Shown here piece after piece: positions 15,475-24,306 of a DNA stretch of 42,783 bases; within the stretch, counting starts at the first letter, position 1; every line of letters starts with the position of its first letter. The notes beneath the pieces were generated by a model. It saw only the letters and a list, made by a program, of their open reading frames with translations. It did no database searches and was not told the origin of the DNA. Made by a program: the position numbers and the translations under genes. The DNA comes from Verrucomicrobiota bacterium (GTDB lineage Bacteria > Verrucomicrobiota > Verrucomicrobiia > JABWAM01): contig JACQHZ010000257.1 of assembly GCA_016198745.1 (NCBI GenBank), positions 1 through 42,783 on the forward strand, in the 5' to 3' direction.

Positions 15475-16600
15475 GAAATCTCCCTTCTCCCAGCTGGAAC
15501 TGGACGAATTGCAGTTGCCTCAGCGCCAAATCGAGAAGTTTGTGCGCGGCTTGATTGTCGCCGGAAAGATCGCTCCCAGCATGCGAATCCCTTCCACGCG
15601 CGAGCTGGCCGAAACCTGGGGAATGCCCCTGCCGACGGTTCACGCCGCCCTTGCCGCCTTGAACAAGGACGGGCTGTTGGTGCGGCAGCACGGGCGGGGA
15701 ACCTTCGTCCGCCGGCGCGAGGAGCGGTTGACGTGGGTTGGGATTTACTATCCCGAGAAACTTTTCGTGGAGGGTGGATCGCAGTTTGTTCGCTCCGTGC
15801 ACTCTCAGTTGAAGCGGGTGCTGGATGAGTTGAAAATTCAAACCAACGTCTGGCTCGATCCGCGCGGCGATGAGGAACAAGGGAAACCGTGGCCTGTGTT
15901 GGTGAGCGCGGCCCAGCGGCGGAAAATTCAAGCGCTGATTCTGCCGCAGACGGACTGGCCTCATCTTCGTTGGACGAACAAGCTCCCCATTCCAGTCGCC
16001 TCTTTCTCCACTGCAAATCTTCCCAATACCGTGCACTTGGATTTGCCGCGGTTCGCTGAGTTGAGCCTGCGGCGTCTGGCCGAGCAAGGCTGCCGTTCCG
16101 TCGGCTTGATCGCGCCGATTTGCCCGGACTCGTTTGAGCCGGGCGGGAATCCGCACGACTATTTTCTATTCATCAAGTATTTTCTGAGGATCGCGGGCGA
16201 GCTTGGATTGAAAATCAGAAACAAATGGATGCGCCTTACAAAGCACGAGCATGAGATGCGCGGACAATCGTACGTCACCTACGGCTATCGCCAATTTCAC
16301 AACTTGTGGCAACAGGTCGAGCGCCCCTCGGGTTTGGTGGTTTCGGACGACGTGACAGCGCAGGGGGCGGTCATGGCGATCCTGGAGAAGCAAGTGAATG
16401 TCCCCGGAGAATTGAAGCTGGTGTTCGACAAGAACGAGAATATCAACCTGCCCTGTCCGGTGCCCGTGAGTCACCTCGTGGCCAGCGAACGCGAGATCGC
16501 TCAAGCCCTTATCAAGCAAGTCCAGAGGCAATTTCGCGGCGAACGTTGCGAGCCGCTCGTCATCGGCCATCGCTTCGCCGACAAACGGGAAACTTCATGA
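15473..16600 (+). CDS. GntR-type regulator with LacI-like sensing domain
   Basis: About 375 residues from ATG 15473; an upstream GTG at 15440 only adds translated 9-bp repeats. The N-terminal winged helix-turn-helix reads RQIEKFVRGLIVAGKIAPSMRIPSTRELAETWGMPLPTV and ends NKDGLLVRQHGRGTFV, the GntR signature. The remainder is a periplasmic-binding-protein-like domain (VGIYYPE, then CRSVGLIAPICPD, then GLVVSDDVTAQGAVMAILE), as in LacI/GalR and the arabinose regulator AraR. Its stop overlaps the start of the glycosidase at 16597 (ATGA), so the regulator and enzyme are likely translated together and the operon may be autoregulated. Confidence 0.9.
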   Translation: MKSPFSQLELDELQLPQRQIEKFVRGLIVAGKIAPSMRIPSTRELAETWGMPLPTVHAALAALNKDGLLVRQHGRGTFVRRREERLTWVGIYYPEKLFVEGGSQFVRSVHSQLKRVLDELKIQTNVWLDPRGDEEQGKPWPVLVSAAQRRKIQALILPQTDWPHLRWTNKLPIPVASFSTANLPNTVHLDLPRFAELSLRRLAEQGCRSVGLIAPICPDSFEPGGNPHDYFLFIKYFLRIAGELGLKIRNKWMRLTKHEHEMRGQSYVTYGYRQFHNLWQQVERPSGLVVSDDVTAQGAVMAILEKQVNVPGELKLVFDKNENINLPCPVPVSHLVASEREIAQALIKQVQRQFRGERCEPLVIGHRFADKRETS

Positions 16601-18732
16601 GACTCCAGCTATCCAATCACGTCGCCGTCGAACTCCTTTGCCGCAAACGCGAGTTCCTGGGTCTCGGCGCGATTTCGGTTGGCGCGGTGAAACTCCGTAA
16701 CCCGGAGCGCCCGTTCCTCATTCGCGCCAACACCCCGGAGGGAGTCCTGTATGCGCGATTTCAGATTGCCGGCATCCGCAAACGACCCGACCGGGTTGAA
16801 ATCGAGTTGCGCGCCGAAGGTTTGCCGTGGGGACGAACCGAACACCACGACGAGTATAACCAACAGATGATCGCGGTGGGACACAACTTCGCGCCGGTCG
16901 CGGAAAAGCTGATGCTTGTGATCGCGCCCGCCCGTCTGGAATTGGGAGGCCGGGAATGGGTCGGCTTCAGCTACGCGTTCGAGTTCGCCAGCCGCGCGCG
17001 GAAGATTCATCGGCTTTGGACCGAGGCGACGTGGGAGATCGGCGGCAGCATTACCGGTAACACCGTGCTGCATCAGGGCCACTGCAACAGGCCGGTCTAT
17101 CGTGGCGCGAAGAACACCCTCTTCACCACGCACTGCCTCAAGACGCTGCGCCAGTACGGCTCGCCGCAGGGGTCGTCGTTTCAGCTCGCGCCGCGCGGCG
17201 GACTGCTGCAGACGTTCGATTTCCAGTACGCGAAACAGGGGGCGCTGTTCCAATTCTGGCCGCGGATGGAGAGCATCGTCAGCCTGATTGAGTCGCCACC
17301 GGGCAGTACGCGGCTCCATGTGATTGACGAGTATCGTTTCAAATTGTCGCATCGGGCGCGAACCGCGCCGAAGTGGGTGCTGTTCGCGTCGGGATCTTTG
17401 GACGAACACGAGGCCCGCGATTTGTGGTGGGCAGCGCATGAACACGTCAATGGCGGCATCCGCGCTCGATTCGGAGTTCAACCCACCGTCGTGGCGTCCG
17501 AGGTGGGTCTCAAGTACGAAACGCGCATGTGTGACGGCAAGTTGCGGATGACCATCGCGGGCAAAGAGGCGGACAGCGCCGAGGCGCCGTATTCGATTGC
17601 CGACCGGCTGTTGCCGCGCCTCGCCGAACAGGGCATCCGGCGATTTTTCCCCGAGGTGATGTCCGAGAGCGACGTAACCCAGCTCGGCCTGCGCCGCAAG
17701 CTCGACGGTGGGGTGCATGGCGACCTGCATTGCGCGAGCGTGTGCGCCACGCATCGGTTTCTGCCGTCGGAATTCTGGGGCGGGTTGAAGGCGTGGCGAT
17801 ATATGTACGACAAGGCGCACGCGCTGGGCATCGAGTTGGGCGCTTGGTTTGCTCCGCATTTCTCCCCGCGCAGCCCGATTTATCAGCAACACCCGGAGTA
17901 TCGGATGATCGAGCACAACAGCCAGCCGGCAGGCGGCGGGTACAGCTTCCAGACATTGGTAACCGCCGACTGGAACACAGGCATCTACGATTGGGTGCTC
18001 GCCGATCTCCGTCGCTGGAAGCGGGAAGGCGGGCTGGATTATTTGTTCACGGACTCGTGGCCGAACCTCGGACTGCTTCCCATGAATTACGCGGCGAACA
18101 TGCGCGCCAACTTTGTCGCGCTCGGCAGACTGTACCGCGACATCCAGAAACTCGGCATCAAAATCCTCAGCTTCGAAGGCATCAGCCCGTTCGGCGTCAC
18201 CCGAATCGGCCTTGCCGATTTACGCGGGGACCGCATCGGGCAGGATCGCGCGGTCGCGGGGCAGAACGACTTCGGTTGGTGGATCGGAAACGAAGACATG
18301 GCCTTCGGCATGTGCCTGGCGGTCCGTGCCCGCAACCGCGCGCAGCAAGAACTGCGGCAAACGCAGTTCCGAGCCATGGCCAATCGCGCGTACATCCTCT
18401 GGGACGATCAGCATGGTCTCGACCATCGCCTGCCCAATTGGTGGGCGCGCCACAATCGTCTTTTCAATCAAGCGCTGCCGTTCATGACCGGCCGGCGTCA
18501 GGTCCTGCCCGACGGCGCCGGCGTTTGTTGGGAATCCAGCCACGGCCGGCTTGTCTGGACGTTCCGCGACTGGACTTTTGATCGCCACGCTCGACGCGTC
18601 GAGCGACTGGACGGAGAAAGTTTTATCCCGATGAATCCGCGTAACCCCCGCGCCTTGCCCGCTTGGGGAGTCTATCGCCTTTTCGCAGACTACGCTGCGA
18701 AAAACTGGCAAGGAACTAATCAGAGGAGATAA
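16597..18732 (+). CDS. Clan GH-D-like glycoside hydrolase (alpha-galactosidase-like)
   Basis: 711 residues from the ATG overlapping the gntR stop. An N-terminal beta-sandwich (~1-290) is followed by a TIM-barrel-like part with [26 protein letters not shown], close to the GH36 pattern of an enzyme-lined loop ending in HPDW. Candidate catalytic residues, by comparison with the paralogue at 24982-27066, are Asp486 in TDSWPNLG and Glu527 in FEGISPF; the paralogue has D479 in HDSFPNIG and E520 in GEGGGPF, with identical spacing of 41. No signal peptide is seen, so hydrolysis of imported oligosaccharides is likely. The exact substrate is unknown. Confidence 0.75.
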   Translation: MRLQLSNHVAVELLCRKREFLGLGAISVGAVKLRNPERPFLIRANTPEGVLYARFQIAGIRKRPDRVEIELRAEGLPWGRTEHHDEYNQQMIAVGHNFAPVAEKLMLVIAPARLELGGREWVGFSYAFEFASRARKIHRLWTEATWEIGGSITGNTVLHQGHCNRPVYRGAKNTLFTTHCLKTLRQYGSPQGSSFQLAPRGGLLQTFDFQYAKQGALFQFWPRMESIVSLIESPPGSTRLHVIDEYRFKLSHRARTAPKWVLFASGSLDEHEARDLWWAAHEHVNGGIRARFGVQPTVVASEVGLKYETRMCDGKLRMTIAGKEADSAEAPYSIADRLLPRLAEQGIRRFFPEVMSESDVTQLGLRRKLDGGVHGDLHCASVCATHRFLPSEFWGGLKAWRYMYDKAHALGIELGAWFAPHFSPRSPIYQQHPEYRMIEHNSQPAGGGYSFQTLVTADWNTGIYDWVLADLRRWKREGGLDYLFTDSWPNLGLLPMNYAANMRANFVALGRLYRDIQKLGIKILSFEGISPFGVTRIGLADLRGDRIGQDRAVAGQNDFGWWIGNEDMAFGMCLAVRARNRAQQELRQTQFRAMANRAYILWDDQHGLDHRLPNWWARHNRLFNQALPFMTGRRQVLPDGAGVCWESSHGRLVWTFRDWTFDRHARRVERLDGESFIPMNPRNPRALPAWGVYRLFADYAAKNWQGTNQRR

Positions 18733-18758
18733 TGCCGATGGAAAATGAACTCAAGAAC

Positions 18759-18831
18759 ATGTGGCACAGCCCCGAAAGCCTTCGGGGCTGTGCTCCATTC
18801 CAAACCACAGGCGAGGGCGCCTGTGCCACAT
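18759..18831. repeat. Palindromic element D (ATGTGGCACAG ends)
   Basis: Perfect 11-bp ends ATGTGGCACAG (18759-18769) and CTGTGCCACAT (18821-18831). Inside are a hairpin with 13-bp arms, GCACAGCCCCGAA and TTCGGGGCTGTGC (18764-18793), and CACAGGCG-AGGG-CGCCTGTG (18806-18825). It lies just upstream of, or within the 5' coding part of, a prepilin gene. Element E at 32959-33024 is of the same family and also lies in a prepilin leader. Confidence 0.8.
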
Positions 18832-18881
18832 CGTCCCCCGTGAATCGTGAAACGTGCCTGCCACCCACCAGGTATGGTCGC

Positions 18882-19475
18882 GTGAAACGCAATTCGACCA
18901 GCTTTACGCTGGTCGAATTGCTGGTGGTCATCGCCATCATCTCGATCCTGGCCGCCCTGTTGTTGCCCGCCTTGTCCCGGACCCGCGAGTTGGGGCGGCG
19001 TACGATCTGCATGAACAACCTGCGTCAAGTCGGAATCGCGGTCCAGATGTATGCCAACGACAACGACGACCAGCTGCCGTACGACTACGCCAGCTCGCGT
19101 CATCGCGACTGGCAGCCTTTTTTCCAATCGCTCGCGAGGCATCTGAATCTCTCCTGGAGTGACGTCTACAACTTCCAACATGGCATGAACTACTGTCCGA
19201 ACGACCGTTTGAGCGGTCCCACAAACGGGTACATCAGCTCCTACTACTGGCATGGCAAGTTTTCCGAACTGGGCGGACGGGCTTGCCCTCGGCTCTCGGC
19301 GTTTGCCACTTCCAGCCACTCGCAAATCATCTACCTCTGGGACGCGGACTACTGGCACGGTTACCATGGTTCGGACGATGCTTCGCCACGGAACGGGCTT
19401 TTCCTCGATGGCAGCGTGCGGTTCACGCCGATTGGCGCTGCCTACAACGCCAGTACGCCCTTGATCCCATGGTAG
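18882..19475 (+). CDS. Prepilin-like protein in the GntR cluster
   Basis: From the GTG at 18882 the protein begins [31 protein letters not shown], a classic short prepilin leader with cleavage before Phe, giving 197 residues. Upstream ATGs at 18732 and 18738 follow AGAGGAGA and are also in frame; they would add about 50 residues encoded by palindromic element D. After the helix come [29 protein letters not shown] and, at the end, [11 protein letters not shown], where the His of the usual H-X9-DG motif is Asp. It lies between the GH-D-like and GH89-like genes in an operon with the GntR regulator. Confidence 0.85.
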   Translation: MKRNSTSFTLVELLVVIAIISILAALLLPALSRTRELGRRTICMNNLRQVGIAVQMYANDNDDQLPYDYASSRHRDWQPFFQSLARHLNLSWSDVYNFQHGMNYCPNDRLSGPTNGYISSYYWHGKFSELGGRACPRLSAFATSSHSQIIYLWDADYWHGYHGSDDASPRNGLFLDGSVRFTPIGAAYNASTPLIPW

Positions 19476-19489
19476 CCGGAGAAAGCCTT

Positions 19490-22042
19490 ATGCTCGCCGC
19501 CCAACTATGTTCGCGCGTCTCAACCGCTGTATCTGCCTTGGCCTTTCTGCTGGTGCTCTTCCCAAACCATGTCGTTGCGGGCGGTGGAAAACCGTTGCTC
19601 CTTGACAAGGAGACGGAGGTGGTCCTCTACACGCGGCCCCAAGCCTCGCCGCCGGAACGATATGCCGCGGAGGAGTTCGCCCGCTACTTGGGCCAGATCA
19701 CCGGTGCCCGCATCGCACTGGCGAAACCGCCCCTGCCAAACGTCGCGGACGGCAAAACCGCCATCCTGATTGGCGCGTTCTGCCACGACGACTTCAGCCG
19801 TCTGGCGGCGGGTTGCGGCGTGGCGCTGCCTGCCCCGGAGATCGTCGCCAATCCCGATGCCTTCCTGGTCTCGGTTGGCGAGCGGCTCATTTGCTTGGCG
19901 GGCGGCTCGGGTCGGGCCACGTTGTACGCCGTCTACGATTTTCTGGAGCAGGAGTGCCAGGCCGGATTCTTTCGCATCGCCGAGCAGGTGCCGAAAACGA
20001 ACCGGTTGAGCCTGGCCGCGCATGATCGCGTGAGGAAACCGCGCTTCCCCTTCCGCATGTATTCGACCGATTCCGGCACGCCGGTCCATTATTCCAACTG
20101 GGCCAATACCAAGGAAGACTGGCGCTGGAACGTCGATTACCGCATCAAGAAAAAGCTGAACCCGTTCCTGGCGCCCTACGGACTGTACCCGCTTGATGAA
20201 GTGATGGCCGAGCTCGGGGTGGATGTCAAGTGGACGGACACACCCGCTAGGGAGATGGCCGACACTATCGTAGGGCAACTGCGCCGGTGCGGCGGCACGC
20301 TGGTAGTCCAACTCAGCGAAGGCTCGGTGGATCCCAAGTTTGTGGAGAAGTATCCCCAGGCCAGGTACATCAAGAGCACGTGGGTGGGTTCCTACGAAGG
20401 CAGATACCTGCACCCCGACGACCCGCTGTTTGAACGCTACGTTTCCCTGTTTGTCAGACAATTCCTGAAGTGCGCGGCCGGCGTGGAGGTTTTCACGTTC
20501 GCCCCCTACCAGGAAAAGGTGTTCGGCGCCAGTCAGGCGGAGCGCCGCCAAATCGTAACCGCCCTGGCCCGGCGCATGGGGGAGATCCTGCTCCGCGAAG
20601 CGCCTCAGGCGCGTGTGTCTTTTGACAGTTGGGCCTTTCACAACCGCGAGTACTGGGATCCGGACACGGTGGCAGCCTTTTTCAAAGCCATCCCCAGCCA
20701 GGCGAAACTGTTGATCATCGACTTTGCCTCGAACACGTCGCCGTTCTACCGGGAAACGAACTACTTCTGGGGCCAGGACTGGCTATACGGCTGGTACTAC
20801 CAGGATGGCCCCGGCAACTTCATGCATGGCGACATGACGGGTTTCATCACGGATGTCCAACAGATCAGCGCCACGGAAGGGTGTCGCTGCGCGGGCATCT
20901 TCATGCTGCCGGAGGTGACCGACTCCAACGAAGTCATGGTGGAACTCGGCGCCCGGCTCGCCTGGAATCCTGATCTCACGCGGCAGGCTTTTCTGGACAG
21001 CTATGTCCTGCGCCGCTACGGACAGGCCTCCTTCAAGCGCATGCGCGCGGCGTGGGAACTGCTCGCCGACAGCGTTTACAGCCGGCTCGGCAGCCGCAGC
21101 CCTTGCGAGTTGCACGGGCGGACCTGGGCGCCGTACTATACCGCGGAACCCAAGTACCATTTTACCCTCGGCACACGCGACATTGGCGGACGCACCATCG
21201 ACTTTGCGGGCTATGTGGAGGAAATGGAGAAACGCTTGCCCGTGTTGAGCGCGCTCCAGCAGTCCCTCCGCTTGGCCTTGCGGGAACAGGAACGCCAGCG
21301 CGATTCGCGGCTGTATCAGCAGGATTTGTTCGAGTGCCTCCGCCAGTTGCTGGTCGATCTGTTCAACCAGAACCTCATGCGCGCCGAGATGGCCTACGCC
21401 AGCGGGGATACGCGGGGCTTCGAACGCTTCGTCAAGGCCACCGGATGGTGTCTTGAGGCCCAAGTGCGCCTGCACGAGGCGGTGCGCAGTTGGCCGGAAT
21501 TTGCCTTTGCGGCCCTGCTGGCCAAGGGCCAAAACTCGGCTTACCGCACCCGGACCTTCGACGACGTGGTGCGCTGGATGGCGGGGCTGAAGGACGGCAA
21601 GATTGAGAAGACCATGTCGGACTACTGGCGCATGGACCGGTTCGAATCGCTGAAATACTATTACCAGCCACGGGTCCAGGCCTACCTGGAATTCCTCAAA
21701 CGCGAAATGGGCAAAGGCAATCGCGTCCTGCCTTCACCGGAGAAACCGGACAGCCTGTCCATCCGCGACAGCTTCTATTTCGGCAACAGCATTGGTTATC
21801 CCTCGTGGGAGCTGAAAGGCGACCTGGCGGAACTCTACGCTAACATTGGGTTGCGGTTCGCCCGCCAGCAGGGGTGGCAGCTCGAGCTTGTGAGCGAACT
21901 CTACGCGGACAACCCGGTGCCGGCCATCGTCAAGATCCTGGCCGAACTCGAAGACCGGGGCATCGTCGCGATAGCCACGGAAATGGCGATGGTCGCGCGG
22001 TACCAGCATGAGGCGCCGCCGGCGGTTGACACCGCAAAGTAG
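19490..22042 (+). CDS. Exported GH89-like alpha-N-acetylglucosaminidase
   Basis: 850 residues from ATG 19490, eight bases after GGAGA; an upstream in-frame start only adds shadow sequence from the prepilin gene. A signal peptide (VSTAVSALAFLLVLFPNHVVA) is followed by an N-terminal GH20b/GH67N-like domain (ERYAAEEFARYLGQITGARIALA, TLYAVYDFLEQE), the catalytic barrel (WRWNVDYRIKKKLNPFLAPYG) and a helical C-terminal part. GIFMLPEVTDSNEVMVELGARLAW with RRYG shortly after matches the GH89 pattern in which the family's pE....N motif precedes a helical domain. The likely reaction is release of terminal alpha-GlcNAc or a related sugar outside the cytoplasm. The residues used in catalysis were not assigned. 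Confidence 0.75.
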   Translation: MLAAQLCSRVSTAVSALAFLLVLFPNHVVAGGGKPLLLDKETEVVLYTRPQASPPERYAAEEFARYLGQITGARIALAKPPLPNVADGKTAILIGAFCHDDFSRLAAGCGVALPAPEIVANPDAFLVSVGERLICLAGGSGRATLYAVYDFLEQECQAGFFRIAEQVPKTNRLSLAAHDRVRKPRFPFRMYSTDSGTPVHYSNWANTKEDWRWNVDYRIKKKLNPFLAPYGLYPLDEVMAELGVDVKWTDTPAREMADTIVGQLRRCGGTLVVQLSEGSVDPKFVEKYPQARYIKSTWVGSYEGRYLHPDDPLFERYVSLFVRQFLKCAAGVEVFTFAPYQEKVFGASQAERRQIVTALARRMGEILLREAPQARVSFDSWAFHNREYWDPDTVAAFFKAIPSQAKLLIIDFASNTSPFYRETNYFWGQDWLYGWYYQDGPGNFMHGDMTGFITDVQQISATEGCRCAGIFMLPEVTDSNEVMVELGARLAWNPDLTRQAFLDSYVLRRYGQASFKRMRAAWELLADSVYSRLGSRSPCELHGRTWAPYYTAEPKYHFTLGTRDIGGRTIDFAGYVEEMEKRLPVLSALQQSLRLALREQERQRDSRLYQQDLFECLRQLLVDLFNQNLMRAEMAYASGDTRGFERFVKATGWCLEAQVRLHEAVRSWPEFAFAALLAKGQNSAYRTRTFDDVVRWMAGLKDGKIEKTMSDYWRMDRFESLKYYYQPRVQAYLEFLKREMGKGNRVLPSPEKPDSLSIRDSFYFGNSIGYPSWELKGDLAELYANIGLRFARQQGWQLELVSELYADNPVPAIVKILAELEDRGIVAIATEMAMVARYQHEAPPAVDTAK

Positions 22043-22064
22043 GCGCAGGACAATCCCTGTCGAT

Positions 22065-22645
22065 GCAACCCCCTGGACCAGTCAGCGCGGGCGGCTTCTT
22101 CCTGCCCAACGGCCTCTGCCCGACGAATACTACGCCTTCACCGGCGGTGAGCTTGCCCTGACCGTGGAACGCAACGGCGGGATCAACACAATCAGCGTCC
22201 TGGACATCCTTTGCCATGATGGCAAGCTCTACCCGGATCGCTGTCCGACAAAGTGTCCGGCCACGACTCCTTGATTTTGGGTAACTACTCAGGTCATCCA
22301 TTCCTTTGCTGTCATTCCCGCGAAAGCGGGAATCCAGCGGTTGCGCGGAGCCATTCCGCATGAACTGGATTCCCGCTTTCGCGGGAATGACCTGAGTAGT
22401 TACGATTTTGGCGCCTTTTCCGTCGTCGAAGCGCGGAATCTTCCCGGTTATGACAATGCAAATTCAGATTCCTATTTCCTTGCGCACATCGGTTGCCCGG
22501 CCAGGGCAATGCAGAAATCAAGGAGTTGATTTCAATCCTGCGCTGCGCGTCATTTGACGGCCCCCTGACCTTCAAGCCGGCGCAAAACCTGCATTCGTTC
22601 GCCGCGCATGCGGAAGCATTCTGGAAGCTGCTGGATATAATGTGA
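22065..22645 (+). pseudogene. Broken gene of unknown family, split by a MITE
   Basis: Three readable parts remain. An N-terminal part reads YYAFTGGELALTVERNGG, then NTISVLDILCHDGKLYPDR. After the MITE and in another frame comes DFGAFSVVEARNLPGYDN, then SDSYFLAHIG. A C-terminal part (to TGA 22645) reads ILRCASFDGPLTFKPAQN, then HSFAAHAEAFWKLLDIM. The first part has a feel of the opening of a glycosidase-like protein and the last resembles the relic at 15155-15235. At least one frameshift and a large internal loss are needed to join them. Removing the MITE and one target copy joins the first two parts through GATTTTGG, which indicates that insertion occurred into this gene or its remains. Confidence 0.65.
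22273..22411. mobile_element. MITE copy 2 with 8-bp target-site duplication
   Basis: The element (22281-22403, 123 bp) has perfect 17-bp terminal inverted repeats GTAACTACTCAGGTCAT and ATGACCTGAGTAGTTAC. The interior carries two opposed ATTCCCGC-GAAA/TTTC-GCGGGAAT hairpins. Directly outside are identical 8-bp copies GATTTTGG (22273-22280 and 22404-22411). There is no coding capacity, so it needs a transposase from elsewhere. The interior hairpin sequence is widespread in bacterial repeats, but the TIR and target duplication define a mobile unit. Confidence 0.9.
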
Positions 22646-22684
22646 GATTTTTCGCGCGGAGTTTTGCATCCATACAAACGGTCG

Positions 22685-23143
22685 CTACGGCTTGGGGGAC
22701 AATGCCTCCAGATCGGCCAAGTCTTTCTGGCGTCCGCTTGCCTGCTTGTTCTTGAGCAGTTGGGGCAAATCAATGAACGGGATTTTTAAATCCTCCATCT
22801 CCACTTCCTTACGGTTCTTGTAGCACTCTTCAAAAGAAACCCCATCGATGTCGTTCAAAATCTCAAGCCGCATGGGCTCCCGTCCCAAGCGGACGATCTT
22901 CCCCTTGCGGAGAAAAAGCTCCGTCGTGACTTCGGGAAGATCGAAGCCGAACTCCCGCACAACTCGCGCCAACCGTTCCGCGTTGGCGATGGATAGCTCA
23001 ACCAGAATATCGAGATCTCCCGTGTAACGGACGTAACCATGAAACGCGACCGCGTATCCCCCGATGACCACGTACCTAATCCCTTGGACGTTCAGCAACT
23101 TCAAAAAATCCTGGAAGTCGCGCGGAAGCGGGATCATATGCAT
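22685..23143 (-). CDS. DUF6036-type nucleotidyltransferase
   Basis: 152 residues from ATG 23143 or 150 from 23137. It has the minimal nucleotidyltransferase motif set: VVIGGYAVAFHGYVRYTGDLDILVE (GG and DxD), then a mid-protein FLRKGKIVRLGREPMRLEIL and a C-terminal LLKNKQASGRQKDLADLEAL, typical of DUF6036/MNT-like proteins. The start overlaps the end of the upstream small gene by about 68 bp in another frame, as in the pair at 3828-4713. Together they resemble a two-gene toxin-antitoxin-like module; activity is not shown. Confidence 0.85.
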   Translation of the reverse strand: MHMIPLPRDFQDFLKLLNVQGIRYVVIGGYAVAFHGYVRYTGDLDILVELSIANAERLARVVREFGFDLPEVTTELFLRKGKIVRLGREPMRLEILNDIDGVSFEECYKNRKEVEMEDLKIPFIDLPQLLKNKQASGRQKDLADLEALSPKP

Positions 23144-23294
23144 GGGCAATTTGACGCAGAAGCTCGACTCCTTCAAGTCGTTTCATCGGCGTCTGCTCAA
23201 GCCAGAACGAGACTTCGGATGAGTTGGCATGCAAGTCGACCACGGAAAGGACGTTCCTTTCGACGCGGGCGGAGGCTGGCAGTGGAGAAACCAT
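23076..23294 (-). CDS. Small protein paired with the DUF6036 nucleotidyltransferase
   Basis: About 72 residues; the ATG at 23294 (complement) is the first plausible start, after AGGTGG. The conserved-looking core reads FWLEQTPMKRLEGVELLRQIAHAYDPASARLPGFFEVAER, a pattern I associate with short proteins encoded directly before nucleotidyltransferases (a helix with RLE.V.LLR and a closing FEVVE-like end). It overlaps the next gene, which supports a translated, coupled pair. It is a possible antitoxin or partner; this is inference from arrangement. Confidence 0.6.
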   Translation of the reverse strand: MVSPLPASARVERNVLSVVDLHANSSEVSFWLEQTPMKRLEGVELLRQIAHAYDPASARLPGFFEVAERPRD

Positions 23295-23350
23295 ACCACC
23301 TGGATGTTGCGCCAGGTTTCCACCGAAGTCAAGCCGCCGATGGAGCTTTG

Positions 23351-23925
23351 TCAGTTGGGGAGGGTGGAGCGATTGAGATCGCGCGCGGTGTGGTAGCAGG
23401 CGATGATGTTCTCGACCGGGGTGTCGGGCTGGATGACGTTGGAAGGCATCAGCACCAGACCGCCGTTGCGGCCGCATTCGCGCACCAGGGTTTCAACTTC
23501 GCGCTTCACGTCGGCGACCGAGCCAAAGGGGAGCGTGCGCTGGAGACTGATGCAGCCGTGCAGGGTGATGCGATGCCCCCAGCGCTTCTTGATTTCCAGG
23601 GGATCCATGCATTCGGGCTGGATCGGATTGATCACGTCGAACCCGATGTCAACCAGATCGTCCATCAGATCGGTCAGTTTGCCGTCGCTATGGAAGAAGA
23701 AATGCAGATCCTTGTTCACCGCGCGGCCGGCGGCAATGAGCTTGGCAAAGCGCGGTTTGTCCGCCCTGCGCAACGCGGCACCCCCCATGATGATCCGGTC
23801 CTGCATGGCAACATCACCGACGATATTGATCATGTCCACCCCGGCGCGCGCCATGCGGACGCACATATCGGCCGCCAGCGCGAACAGCGGATCATAGATC
23901 GCTTCGAGCACTTCGAATGTCAGTC
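23351..23925 (-). pseudogene. Uroporphyrinogen-decarboxylase-like protein, C-terminal part only
   Basis: About 190 residues match the C-terminal part of URO-D-like (methyltransferase-type) proteins: EVLEAIYDPLFALAADMCVRMARAGVDMINIVGD, then FHSDGKLTDLMDDLVDIGFDVINPIQPE, and GGLVLMPSNVIQPDTPVENI near the end. The family is usually 340-390 residues, so roughly the first 150 are missing. Homology begins right at the left edge of a REP-like repeat (23919-23972), which marks the break. The stop at 23351 and the open frame suggest fairly recent truncation. Members in carbohydrate clusters are often of unknown function rather than haem synthesis. Confidence 0.75.
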
Positions 23926-23972
23926 CCTTTTGTCGCTTGACGTTGGTTGAAGGAAGAATCAAGGGGACTGAC
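23919..23972. repeat. REP-like inverted repeat (GTCAGTCCC ends) at a gene-break point
   Basis: GTCAGTCCCTTTTG (23919-23932) and CAAGGGGACTGAC (23960-23972) form an imperfect inverted repeat around a 27-base loop. From general knowledge, AAGGGGACTGAC-type ends are common in REP-like sequences. The 5' truncation of the URO-D-like relic and the 3' end of the glycosidase relic both fall at its edges. Confidence 0.6.
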
Positions 23973-24246
23973 CCGGAAACGAAATCCGATGGACGAGATG
24001 TTTCCTGAGAGTGCATCGGTCACGGCCTTCGGTTTTTTCACCGGTGATGAGTTCATCGAGCCGGAATGCCCCCCGGACGGGCAGCCGAACATCTTTGAAC
24101 GTGAAGCAGAACATCTGTTTGTTTTTTGCGTTGCGCCAGAGAACACCCTGCGCATCGGGCAACAGGGTGCGCTTTTCCATGAGCAGCTGGGTCTGGTTGT
24201 AGGCCTTCTGCATCCGGGCGAATTCATCGCCGAGCTTGAAAATGCA
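23959..24246 (-). pseudogene. Duplicate tail of the GH-D-like glycosidase
   Basis: The frame encodes KLGDEFARMQKAYNQTQLL, then MEKRTLLPDAQGVLW, FTFKDVRLPVRGAFRLDELI and GEKTEGRDRC, nearly identical to the last ~80 residues of the intact gene at 24982-27066; by eye the DNA is about 90% alike over 240 bp. The copy stops matching at its right end (about 24246), next to the VapBC promoter, and at its left end at the REP-like repeat. It is therefore a remnant of a duplicated gene whose body was lost, probably through recombination involving those elements. Confidence 0.85.
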
Positions 24247-24280
24247 GGTTAGAATTGGAATCTTTTTTGTGTTGATATAG

Positions 24281-24295
24281 AATCTTAAATAGATT
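24281..24295 (+). promoter_or_regulatory. AT-rich operator-like palindrome before vapB
   Basis: AATCT-TAAAT-AGATT is a perfect inverted repeat. TAGAATC occurs twice around it (24278 and 24299 area), just before ATG 24307. Such sites are where VapB/VapBC complexes of other bacteria bind to repress their own operon; this is the family-based expectation here. Confidence 0.45.
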
Positions 24296-24306
24296 ATTTT
24301 AGAATC

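Larger units (their letters stand above)
22043..22684 (+). other. Decay zone with no intact gene
   Basis: These 642 bases hold pieces of one broken gene (22065-22645) interrupted by a MITE with its target duplication. At 22655-22672 a GCGCGGAGTTTTGCA sequence resembles the right end of palindromic element A but has no partner arm. Confidence 0.7.

Noticed and set aside
16306-16596. Upstream extension of the GH-D-like gene
   Set aside because: This frame overlaps the gntR coding region for 290 bp and has no family-like sequence; the ATGA overlap at 16597 and the paralogue's start favour the shorter form.
19283-19489. Upstream extension of the GH89-like gene
   Set aside because: It is the shifted frame of the prepilin gene; the ATG at 19490 has GGAGA at proper distance and is followed by a signal peptide.
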